A stretch of DNA of 64,000 bases, from NCBI RefSeq assembly GCF_001638985.1, contig NW_017265137.1, positions 2,252,749 to 2,316,748 on the forward strand, read 5' to 3'. Numbering within the stretch: position 1 is the first letter of the stretch; each line of letters starts with the position of its first letter. The DNA comes from Phycomyces blakesleeanus NRRL 1555(-) (lineage: Eukaryota > Mucoromycota > Mucoromycetes > Mucorales > Phycomycetaceae). Of this stretch, positions 25,778 through 36,507 are shown piece by piece. The notes under the pieces are model-generated. The model ran no database searches, had not been told where the DNA came from, and worked only from the letters and a program-made list of their open reading frames with translations. Both the position numbers and the translations under genes were made by a program.

Positions 25778-26813
25778 TCAATCAAGACGTCTTCTTTTTT
25801 TGCTAGAGTAATCACTACGTTCCTTGCTCAAGATATCGGCCTCAAGTATATCGGTTAGTTTTCGTTTGAGCGCAGCCTTTGATGAGGTTGTTTCCCACTC
25901 TTCAGTGCTTGTGATTATTTCTTGAACTTTGTCACCTTCCTCTTGAACAGAGATACCGACAGATGGATTTTGCGGTACTAAATCAAAAATTGATATTGTG
26001 TTAAGTGGAGTAACCATGCTCAACGAACTTCGTACTGACAATGGTTCTTGTTCCAGTGTTGATCTCGGTGTCGCTTTTCGTTCCGGCCTCGAATCTCGGC
26101 GTAGGTAGTAGAGGACCCATCTGCTAGGAATTTTAAATACTCTCTCGGAAGGGCTTTTTAAATTGTTGTTTATCTCAATTGTTAGTCGAATTACGTAAGG
26201 TCCTTTTTTCTCATATATTCTGTGGACTACAGGCGGGTTTTTATTCTCGTAAGAGTTTTGAGAGTTGTGCTTGAACGATGTACGCTTTAAAAAAAGGATG
26301 TTTTGCACAAGTAATAGAGTGTTTGATATCTTGTCATCATCGGGCATAGGTCGGTTATGGCTATATTCTAAGAAACTGGCTCGAATGTATATATAGTAGT
26401 AGTAAGATTGATCGTATGTATTCAGCTTGGCCTCTCTGTAGCAAGTATTGGTCATCCTACAGCATATTGGTCTCGGAGATCTATCAATTATAAAAAAATC
26501 TGTTAAGGTAAAAGAAAACCGAGACTTTATCATCGAGACGCAAAAGTAGTACGTACTTATCATAACTCCATAGTGTAAACAAATATTCGCATTCTTCTTC
26601 AGTAGGGGATGGTAGACGAAGAAGAGTTTCCAAATTTATAAAGCCTTTTGTATACATGAAAACAATATATGTAATAGAAATTAAAGCAAATAGTATATTG
26701 ATAACCCAGAGTAATAAGACATGGTGTGTATATATACTTATTCGGGCTCGCCAATGCTTAATTTTAATTTGGTAATCTTGGTTCATTAATACTAGAAATA
26801 TAATCAAATTCAT
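25778..26813 (-). CDS. unrecognised membrane protein with basic tail
   Basis: Model: exon 26813..26557 and exon 26480..25778 with a 76-base GTACGT..ATAG intron, 319 residues. A hydrophobic segment at about 31-54 is a likely membrane span. The rest is hydrophilic, and the last residues are SSKKRRRLD, a nuclear-localisation-like cluster. An intron-linked core (LFTLWSYDK-SPRPICC) and a moderately charged C-terminal half look protein-like. A membrane span plus basic tail would suit an inner-nuclear-membrane protein such as the NUR1 type, but I could not match family motifs. The 5' end is uncertain; another upstream exon (around 26960-27017) is possible. Confidence 0.5.
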
Positions 26814-28381
26814 AGATTAATATCACAAGAATAGTTTGTTGGCTCGGCACAAATAACACACAAAGAGATTAAACAGTATGTGGTTAATACAAAGAACAAA
26901 GAATATAGTTTTGCTACTATTAATATTATCAATGACAATACTATTTAAGAGAAAGGGGGCGAGCTGGAGATTTTCATTTTCATACTCCAACTGTTTAGAA
27001 AACCATTGCATATTCAAAGGTTAATATAAGTGATATTGGAGTAGGCTATAGAAAATGTACTTGGAATGAAATCGTGTTTTCTAGAAAAGAATGATGCGTT
27101 TCAAGATTGTAGGGAATTCCTGCCCACTAAATCCTTTGTATTTGTATTTTTTTTAAAAGGGAAGAACAACTTTGGAGACGACAACCTTTATCTTATATGT
27201 CAGTCGGAAGAAGACCCCCTCCCTAAAACATTCTCTACATATCGGACATGTATTTAAAATGAGAATGAGATACAAGTAAACATTCAACTGTGAAGGGAAT
27301 TTCTGAATCTCGTGCCTATTTTAGATGATAGTAGATGTGTGCTCAATTGAGATAAGCAGTAGATTAGCATATAGCATTTGGATTTACATAAGTAAGATTA
27401 TAGCCATAAAGTAAAATTATAAAATACGAAAGATTTTCATAAATATATATAAATGAGACATTCTTTCTTTGTATGGTGTGCCTATATATTGTTAATGCAA
27501 CCCTTATAGAGATGCTGGTCTACTTCGCCTTTATTCACTTCCAAAAATTTTAAGATATGATAATATATAGTATTTGCTTATTGAGCCAATAAAGGTCTTG
27601 GTCTGAACACTAAATATTGAGTTGCTTTTTGTTTCTTCTGTTTCAAGAAAATATATATAAAGTATTTAAATTTAGTACTTTTTACATTATTTAGATTACA
27701 GCAGCAATAGTAATAATAATAAAGTATAAAGCAGATCCTTGATATTCCTTGTTCTAAGCAACCCAAAAACTACAAAAGAAGCGTATTTGCTTTAATAAAT
27801 ATTTGAGGTCAAATTTTATTGTAGATTTCTTTTCAGAAAGACAAATAGAAGTATAGATACTCTCTTTTTTACTTTTGGGCATTTGAAACTATACAGCTTG
27901 GTCATTTTTTATATACGTTTGTATTCTTTTTGTACTCCATAACAGGTTGTGTAAAGAAAGAGTCTAGAGCATGTTTGGTGTTTAGTTTAGAAGATGATAG
28001 AGTTAGATTGGAATGGGGAGCTGGCAAAGATGGAAGGCCAGTGGTTTTAGCCAAAGTGGAGAGGATAGTATATGGCAGAAATTAATAACAAGGTTTTAAT
28101 GGATTACGGCTCTTTTTTCCCTCAAGCTCAACCTTTCTCCGGGACAAATGATTATTCGAAACCGATACTTTTCTCTTGAACATTGCACCCCTCAAAAGTC
28201 CCCTTTTTACTAACAAATACATGTCTTTCTCTACCATTTATCTAAAGCCAAGAAAGTGACTTATATCTGCTGTTTACCTAAAAAAAAAGCAAAAGAGTTT
28301 TTAGTTTAATTATCCGGTTCTTTTAATATGGTCCCTAAAAATATACATATTTTTTGGTATTATTTATTAGATGCAAACTTA
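26814..28381. other. intergenic with possible gene relics
   Basis: AT-rich. One plus-strand stretch, about 27943-28087, reads as a coding-like tail ending at a TAA (28085-28087) after an AG acceptor-like site. No family is recognised. Otherwise nothing is seen. Confidence 0.4.
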
Positions 28382-28745
28382 AAGGTTAAAGGACTAGAGA
28401 ATAGCTAGTGTTGTTTCTGCTTTGAGTCTTTTGATGTGTAGGATGGCTAAGGCTACTATACAATTGGATACAAATAATAAATTATCAAAAACGATTCGGA
28501 ATTGGGTGCTCCAGATGGCACTTGTTGTGCATCCAAAAATCGTATGAATGTTTATAGTAGAATTAGAAACTTGTATCGAGTGTAGGGGGTATGGTTTGAG
28601 TAGGTGGGTAAAGGTCAGAGAGTCGGATTCAGTAAGGAATCGAGAGCAAATTTTAGCTCCAAATTTGAGCTTCGAGAGGGCAGATCCAAAAGAAGTGTTG
28701 ATCATCCTCTAGTCCTCCACATAGCAGGTAGTTAGGGTCGCCAAT
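28382..28745 (-). pseudogene. remnant of a LINE reverse transcriptase C-terminus
   Basis: Reading the minus strand from 28745 gives DPNYLLCGGLEDDQHFFW then ICPLEAQIW, which matches the zinc-knuckle (zf-RVT) pattern C..C/G..ED..HF...CPL....W of LINE-type ORF2 C-termini. The frame then stops, and the similarity continues in another frame (SAIWSTQFRIVFDNLLF down to a stop). A frameshift therefore breaks it, and there is no upstream RT domain. It is a 5'-truncated dead copy next to the nested MITEs. Confidence 0.55.
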
Positions 28746-28793
28746 CCCGCAATATATATATATTAGTTTTGAACTAAAAAAGAAATATTTTAA

Positions 28794-29976
28794 GAGCGTT
28801 CTTAGCAGTAGCATTTAAATTCAATTTTTTATAATTTAAATGCTTTTTTTGGAAATGCTGTTCAGAAAAAATCGTCTGCAGCAGTAGCATTTCACACAGC
28901 ATGTATTTCCATGCTCCGTGATTTTTATGATTTTGAGAGCATCCGTAGCAGTAGCATTTCAGTTAGCATTAAATAAAGTGCTCATAAGCCACGCCAGAAG
29001 TTGAAAATAGTAAAGAAATTGAGGGTAAAACTTCAGTTACATAATAAAAGAAGTATTTAGAGCATCCCCAGCAGTTACATTTAAATCCAGTTTTACACGA
29101 AATACATGTACTTTAGCAAATGTACCAAAAAAAAAACAGCCCCAGCAGTTACATTTCCGAAAACATTTAATAAAAAATTTGGCAAATTTACTGCCTGCTC
29201 CATGGATTTCCATGTACTTTTTTTAAAAAATTGCCTTTGCCTTTTAACTTTCTTTGATTTTTCTTTAAATCGAACAATAGGATATAACAATGGTTAGAAA
29301 AATTTTCAGAAATTATATTTGTTACAAAGCTGACAATCTAAGGAATATTTGACTCTCATTTTTAATATTATAAAGAGAAGACAAATGTCTAATAAAATGA
29401 TTTTAGAAAAAAAATACTTGTAAAGAAGACTATATTAGATATTGAAGTCTTGAAAAAACAATAGCAAATGTTACTGAAATTTGGCCCACCATTTTTTGGC
29501 TGTTTTAAAGCACCGAAGTGGCTTAAAAACATTTGGAAAAAAAAGGAGGAAATGTAACTGCTGGGGATGCTCTTAGAAAAGTATGCTATCTGATAGTCTT
29601 CACTAATAAATTTATTATTATTCTTTTTCTAAAATCATTTTATTAGACATTTTTCTTTTATTTCTAATAAAAATGCAAGCTAAATTCTTTCAAGATTATC
29701 GGTTTCGTAGTGAGCATAATTTTTAGGTTTTTTTAAGCAGTTTTATACTTTCATTCGATTTAAAAAATAATAATTATAAAAAAAACGATTAAAATGCAAA
29801 GCCAAGTTTTTAAATTGAGCATGTATTTCCTTGCTTAAAGTCATAAAAATCACGGAGCATAGAAATACATGCTGTTGGAAATGCTACTGGTGCAGACGAT
29901 TTTTTCTAAACAGCATTTCCCAAAAAGCATTTAACTTTTGAAAAATTGAATTTAAATGCCACTGCTGTAGATGATC
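28794..29976. mobile_element. outer PIF/Harbinger-type MITE with about 150-bp imperfect inverted repeats
   Basis: Left end GAGCGTTCTTAGCAGTAGC and right end the complement of GATCATCTACAGCAGTGGC, each flanked by TAA (28791-28793 and 29977-29979). The inverted repeats extend about 150 bases with scattered mismatches (for example the block GAAAAAATCGTCTGCA). The trinucleotide TWA target site and GAGCAT-like ends fit Tourist/Harbinger elements. It is interrupted by the element at 29060-29572. No transposase is present. Confidence 0.8.
29060..29572. mobile_element. inner Tourist-like MITE nested in the outer element
   Basis: Ends are GAGCATCCCCAGCAGTTACA and its perfect complement; TTA duplicates flank both ends (29057-29059 and 29573-29575). 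Length 513 bases. A third partial copy of the terminal motif (CCCCAGCAGTTACATTT) lies inside near 29142-29158. The termini are nearly undamaged, so it inserted after the outer element. Confidence 0.88.
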
Positions 29977-29979
29977 TAA

Positions 29980-30375
29980 ATGTCATCAACACAGTGTACA
30001 AGCAAAGCTTTTTAAATATTACATTATGTATTACTGCAAGCATTCAACTAAAATGTTATATAACCAGAGGTCAAGCCAGCGAAACGAATACAAAGCAAGT
30101 ATGTATGATTTACTGAACCAAATAGACATCTATTTACTTTTATAACAACATTTCTAGATTTAATAATACAAATCGATGAATAGCACAATGCAATAAGTCT
30201 ATTGACAGCATACACACACACACACACAATATCTGTCACTCTTTCTTAATAGTTTCCACTTAATTCAATGTATTTTTACACATCAGCAACACTTTTTTCA
30301 AGCATAAAAAAAAAACAATCAAGTGTCTTACTCATTTTTTAAATATATTTAAAATGTTTAAAAAAATCAAAAGAC
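29980..30375. other. intergenic, RPL10 3' flank
   Basis: AT-rich, with an (AC)n run at 30211-30228. No gene is seen. Confidence 0.6.
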
Positions 30376-31026
30376 TTAAGATCTGCTGACCTCACGGAAG
30401 TAGTTCTCAAGGGTACCCTTGTTGGGCAAGAACTTGACGTAACAACCATCGGGTCTGAACTTGCCGGCAGCACGAGCCTCGACGTAGTCAGCACGGGAGA
30501 GAGGAGTGAAACCCCACTTCTTGGAGATGATGATCTTCTGCTGACCGGGGAACTTGTACTTGCAACGTCTCAAGGCCTCGATGACAACGGGCTTCATGCT
30601 GTCCTTGGAGCGAACAGAGAAGATGATCTGGCCAATGTTCACACGAGCAACAAGACCGTTGGGCTTACCGAAAGCACCACGCATACCGGTTTGCAATCTA
30701 TCGGCACCGGCACACGACAACATCTTGTTGATACGGGTGACGTGGTAAGGGTGGACACGGATACGCATGTGGAAGGAATCCTTGCCGGAGGTCTTAGCCA
30801 TGTACTTGTTGCAGCAAATACGACCAGCTTCGAGAGCCTCAGCAGACAACTGCTCGTACTCGTTGGAAACCAAGTGAATGCAGAGGGGGAAGTCGTCGAC
30901 GTGTGCCTTCTTGCGACCCAAGTCGTAGATTCTGAGCTTGGCATCGGGGACACCACGGCAGTATCTGCTCTTGGGGTAAGGCTTGTTCTTACAGTATCTG
31001 TAGCAGCGAGCGGGACGGCGACCCAT
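30376..31026 (-). CDS. RPL10: 60S ribosomal protein L10 (uL16)
   Basis: A single uninterrupted 216-residue frame, the family length. It begins [20 protein letters not shown] and contains the typical core [17 protein letters not shown], the loop region around [18 protein letters not shown] that reaches toward the peptidyl-transferase centre, and the tail LENYFREV. uL16 joins late 60S particles (with Sqt1 and Lsg1/Nmd3 in yeast) and is needed for subunit joining. Codon use is strongly biased to C-ending codons, as in ARB1, consistent with very high expression. The frame is open upstream of the ATG, but the family start is the ATG at 31026. A 5' UTR intron is likely, listed separately. Confidence 0.98.
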   Translation of the reverse strand: MGRRPARCYRYCKNKPYPKSRYCRGVPDAKLRIYDLGRKKAHVDDFPLCIHLVSNEYEQLSAEALEAGRICCNKYMAKTSGKDSFHMRIRVHPYHVTRINKMLSCAGADRLQTGMRGAFGKPNGLVARVNIGQIIFSVRSKDSMKPVVIEALRRCKYKFPGQQKIIISKKWGFTPLSRADYVEARAAGKFRPDGCYVKFLPNKGTLENYFREVSRS

Positions 31027-31028
31027 GG

Positions 31029-31388
31029 CTAGATTCCTTGATGACCAAAAAGGTAAAATTAATAAATCGATCTCCCAAAAATAAAATAAAATGATAATAA
31101 AAATCACAGCCCCCATCCATCTATCAATTCATCCATCGATCCATCCATCCTTATTTTCTTGTTTGTGGATAATTAAAATGCTATGTAATCAACTTGTTTG
31201 GCGTTTACTCACCAAGTACAAAGTACGAAAAAGAAAGGAGGGTTCCATCGAGGTTGGCCTTGGGGGCCTCAGTAAACATTCCGCCCTCCGGCCCCCAAAT
31301 CACTCGCAAACCGACCACCTCAGGCTCTAACTCTCTCCCCCCTCTCTCCCTCCCTCCACCATTTTTTTGTTTGAATTTTTTGGCTTAC
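31029..31388 (-). other. probable 5' UTR intron of RPL10
   Basis: On the minus strand a consensus donor (CG|GTAAGCC) occurs at 31388 and an acceptor (ATCTAG|CC) lies two bases before the ATG. An alternative donor GTGAGTAAA lies near 31212. Leader introns next to the ATG are common in ribosomal protein genes of fungi. No transcript data are available. Confidence 0.5.
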
Positions 31389-32013
31389 CGCTTAACTTTT
31401 CATTTTATTTTTTATTAAACTTTTCCTAATTTTTGCCGATACTATTTTTTTTCCATTTTTTTTCGAGATTTACATTTATATTTATTTTTATAGGTGTAGG
31501 AAGTAAAGAGCTTCTTGGTTAATTGACTGTGATATTATTACTGGAAAAAGTAAAAGAAATTGTTGATTACAAGAACTCAAACTGAAGCTTATAGAATATT
31601 GTGAGGATTTATCTATTTGTTAAATTTCATTTTTAATATGGCACACTCTTTAATATTAATACACACACGTGCATAACCATTACGATCATTTATCGTAAAT
31701 AAAATCAGGAAAGACACTAAACATGTCGTATCTCTTTCAGTTAGCAGTTTGATTAGAGTTTTTGGCTTTAGTGAGATAAAAAGAAAAAACCCTTGCTCTC
31801 TCGCTACAGCTATCTTTACTGACCAATTACAATAAATATATAATATCTGATGTGTATGTGGGGTACCACTCGATGCTTTTTTAGCTTATAAAATAAATAA
31901 ACGGAGAATAGCAGGGACAAACGTTAGGAAATATGTTCACAAAGTTGTTTGTATATATATTTAATTTAAATAAACACGTTTAACCTGCACTAAACTAAAG
32001 AAAAAATGGTTTG

Positions 32014-32196
32014 TTAAGCTATTCTAAGACTTCCTGTTGCCAAGCTTGCAAAAAGATAGTCTTTCTTATGGACAAGTTTTCTTGTGATAACTATAATAAA
32101 CACAGATACTATAGACAGATATATACATAAAAGAGCAATTATTGACAGTATAGCCGACCAAATGAGCAATGATGCATCAGGAAAATTTGAATGCAT
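32014..32196 (-). CDS. tentative 60-residue single-pass membrane peptide
   Basis: ATG at 32196. The frame has a hydrophilic start, a roughly 30-residue Ile/Leu/Val-rich membrane segment, then a basic stretch (RKLVHKKDY). No family is recognised. It could be chance or part of a spliced gene. Confidence 0.2.
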   Translation of the reverse strand: MHSNFPDASLLIWSAILSIIALLCIYLSIVSVFIIVITRKLVHKKDYLFASLATGSLRIA

Positions 32197-32250
32197 GACA
32201 AGTAATGTTTATCTGTATGAAACGTTGAAATTATGAAACAAGAATCAGAA

Positions 32251-32335
32251 GCCATTCGCATGAGCGATTTTTTCTTTACAAATTTAATTATGTACTTTTT
32301 AAGCCAAATAATGTTACATGTCGCTCATGTGAATC
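32251..32335. repeat. short imperfect inverted repeat
   Basis: CATTCGCATGAGCGA near 32254-32268 pairs with TCGCTCATGTGAATC near 32321-32335 (13 of 15 positions). It could be a small MITE relic; no target-site duplication is clear. Confidence 0.45.
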
Positions 32336-35300
32336 TAATTGCAAGATTACTTAATCCTTTATATTAGTCGTTTGTAAACCATTGGCTTCATTGTGTATTG
32401 GTGTACTAAATTACTAGTAATTGACATGCTGGTCGTCAAGAGTGCACAAACTGTATCGAATACACATACATAAAAACTATATAATAAAAGGCGGTACATA
32501 AAAAGGATTAATTATGTATACAGAGTTTAGTTTATCAATTCACTTCTTTACATATTTATTCACTCATATATTCATTATTATTATTTTGTTTTATAAAATG
32601 AGAAAACAACACAGTAGGGTCTTATTTAATGATCAGCTTTATTAAACTGTGCATTGGAATAAAATAAGGGTTTTTCAATACGTCTTTTTGATATATATAT
32701 ATCTTTCTTTCTCTCTTATTTATATTTATTTGTAAATTTTGTCTTGTGAGATGACAAAAGGTAAAAGATAATATATATACATATATACCACAATGATTGG
32801 TTTTATTATAGATTACTATTATTTTATAATTCCTTGGATAATATCTGTAAAAAGAATAGATATTATGAGAATATCTACCATTTGTTCGTTGTAACATCCG
32901 CGACCAAAATGAAATCTCATCCTGTCAATTAACCTTTATTAAAAATATGAAGAAATAAGGGTACATCGCCAAGATTAACGCTGATTCTGATACTTATGTT
33001 GGTGGGTTATTAGGCATAGCTGTAAAATTGGAATAATAAACTGAGAGACGGTTGCTTGTATTCCTTTAAGACAAATACATAGTGCGTAAAATAAATGATT
33101 ATTTAATTACTTGGAATACATATATATTTGGATATGCTTGTATATGCATGTATTCTTCGTATATATATTTATATGTATGTGTGTGTGTGTGAAAAATCGA
33201 GTTTTGGAAAATACAAAATATCGACATGTCTGAATTTGGATAATTTCCATATCTATAAAAAAATCACATTTGTTCTACCCCGTATTCTTGCAAATTTACA
33301 CTTTTTCATTTTTGGTAATAATATGTAGGATTGTATAGGAATTTAACAGTAATACACACAAGAGACAGAGATCCGCGAAAAAAAAAAGAATAAAGAGAAA
33401 CGATCGAAATATCATAAAAGTTCTAGATCCCATTTAATGACAAGATATCCTTCAAGAAGTCTAGGTCCTTTACTTTTTTTTTCTATGGCCGTCTGCTCGG
33501 ACCACCGTATCATCAACGTGAGATCGATCTCTTGAAACCGGTTGCATGGTCAGAGGATCTGGGACCATCAAACAAGAAAATGAAATTAAAAAGTGTATAC
33601 ATGTTTGTATTTGTGTATGCATATTTTCTATGTATCTGTGAATCTATATTTTTATTACAAATGGTCTATAGAATAAATTTTAGCTTCTAAAATGATTTAC
33701 AAGAATAAAGACATCACGTTCCTCATTTTCATTTTCTCAATTTGATTTGGTCAGTAACCTTTTTTAGTAGTATTATTATTAAAGCGCTTCTAATAAGATT
33801 CTTTGTTTTTGTAATATTTTGTTTATTCCACAACACTTCAATCTGTGGTTCCAAAAATCATACAGTAAAAATAAATAAATTACACCTCCCCCCAAAAAAT
33901 ACCATCGGTTTTGATTATGATGTCACTGTTTAAAATATGGATTTGTGTCATACTGTTGCTATCCTATTTGAGCCAGCTTTTGTGGCGCAAACAATAGCTG
34001 TGCATCATTGTTCATACTTTCAGTTGAATCGAGATTCGAATGATTGATTCGGTCCATGACCTAGAACAACTTGAATCTCTTTAGTTTCAATGTATATACA
34101 CATATTTAAAAAATGAAACAAAAAAAAGAATAGGAGTGTAAGTGCTGTTCGTAGAACATGTAACATAAAACGCCTCTTTAATAATAATACAACGATTTGT
34201 ACCTGACTGTATAACCAGAGTCAGGCACCGCCTTGTTCGTCATCTATTTATCCAGCTATACTGATCTTTAGATAGAGTATATTATCCGATATATTACACT
34301 AGAATCATTATAGATGATCTGACAAAAAAAAGGTTCAAAACATGCTGTATACAGTCTTTTATATATATATATATATATTGATCTTTGTTCTTTGTACATG
34401 CAATTATCTGAATTTCGGAAATATTCCGTCAATTGTAAGCTAACGCAGCAATAGATGCGGATTGTTGCAATTATAAGAATCGTAAATTTTTTGTAGTTAT
34501 ATTCACTAACAATAAAGATTTTCTTAAAAATAAATAAATAAATTAAATATGTAGATATTTTACTCTAATCTTAAACCAGCAAAAACCTACCTTTTCGAAT
34601 ATATACCATTTTCTCAAGTCAAAATTGTGCTTGTATTCTCTACTGTATATATATATATTTTAGCTATTTGTGACAAAATAACCCAAATTTCCCAGACAAA
34701 TGACACTCTTAACCAAAAACAATCTGCTATTCTTTTATCCGCTACGTCATTAATAAAATAGAATTTTGATCAACCTTAAAAAAAACTTATTCATCTTTTA
34801 TATGGCACAAGAAATTAGTGACCCTTGAGACGAATTTATTAGAATGACGATTGTGTAAATCAAGTGTTTTCCTGGTAAATATAGCTTAAAGCAAGGCAGC
34901 TGACTTTCCTTCTGTTCTTCTTATGTTAGACCCTGATTTTAAATAGTCGTATCTTGATACTTTATTATTGTTATTAATATGTTGGTTGGATTTACTCCTC
35001 CCTTTTAAGTATCGCATATTATGGGTGTTGGGTACACCAATAAATACACACAAGAAAAGAATTTTGATCGATACGACAAGAAAGAATCATAAATTACTGG
35101 TCTCCGCGTGGAATGATATAAACTTAAATATATACTATTCGTTAATGAGTGTATGAAGCGAGTTTTTAAATACATATAATATATACATGAGGAATTACGA
35201 AATATTTATCTGTACACATAAGACCCGGAAATAGCAACGCTAACAATATACTCTATCAAGATCTGAAATGGACAAAAAAGAAACACTCAATCAGGCCACA

Positions 35301-36478
35301 AGTGATCACGCTCCTAATTGTGCAAAACAAAAAAAAACAAAAAACAAAAAACAAAAAACAATTACAAATGTGTAGTATAGACAGTTAAATCCAGAACTAC
35401 TTGTTAAATATCGTTATTATTATTATTATTATTATTATTCTAGATCTGCAGCCAAAGAAACTGTTTAGAAGTATGTGTGGGATTCTCAAAGAGGAAGTAT
35501 ATAATTTATATTTGCTGGAAAAAGGCAATGTCAACCAAGAATCGAGAAAATCTCCCGATTTCAGATATTATTTGTGATCCGACAACAGAACGCAGGAATC
35601 ATGGGGTGAGGTGGGGGTATTATTTTGTTGATCAAAATCCACATTTGTGTTCGCACATTTTTGGGGATGCTCTTAATCAGACGTTTTCTGAAAGACCGTT
35701 ATCCTATTAATTAAGCAATGTTTATCATATACAAAAGATAATCATCATCTAACAACGGAATGATGATACACGGGTGTCTATACATGTTATTTATTTATTT
35801 ATTAAGCTTAAACTTGTCGAGCTATTCCAACCGGAACTTGAAGTAAATCCGCTAAAATACCATAATTACTCCACAAGCTTAACGCAAGGTAAAAGAAAAA
35901 AAATCAGACTACATGTAATGTACTTGTGCGTTTTATGTTTTTGTTTTTGTAAATAGTCTCTTAAATGAACCTCATAATCGATTATTGGTGAGTTGAAATA
36001 GTTAGCATGTGGGTCATGGTATTCCAAAAACAGAAACCATAGTATTGGGTTGATAAAGAGCTACCATTGAAGATAGGGAAAGACTAAAGACAAATAAAAA
36101 CACACATTTGGCGAGAAAGTGACGACAGTAGCGCTAACAATGGGGTTGGTAGATCAGTTCACATTAACAGTTCATCCACAATTACTCGCGGGATCCAAAC
36201 CCGACAAAGGATGGCGGAATCTTTCTTGTCCGTTTTCGCCATTGAATAATAACTTTACTTTCGTCATTGTCATTCAGAATCTAGTGAATAATTTTTTATA
36301 TATATTTATTTTTATAAATAAAGTTAGATAGCCTAAAAGGATTGTTTAATAGCCTTCTGAATAACATGAGGACAGCAGAACCTTATCAAACTTACTAAAT
36401 AGAACTTGAGTACGCGCAATAGTTGATAAGTAAGAAGAAAGATATTCACTGACAGGATCTAAGGAAGCTCAGGAGAAT

Positions 36479-36507
36479 GGGGGGAGAAAGGGGAGGGGTT
36501 GGGGGGG
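36479..36507 (+). promoter_or_regulatory. potential G-quadruplex
   Basis: Four G tracts of 6, 4, 4 and 7 separated by AGAAA, A and TT. This satisfies the usual G4 pattern in an otherwise AT-rich region. An inverted repeat (CACAACAAACC..GGTTTTGTTGTG) follows at about 36533-36569. Confidence 0.6.

Noticed and set aside
35660..35673. TGGGGATGCTCTTA matching the end and target site of the inner MITE
   Set aside because: No matching left terminus (GAGCATCC) lies within range, so it is probably coincidence.
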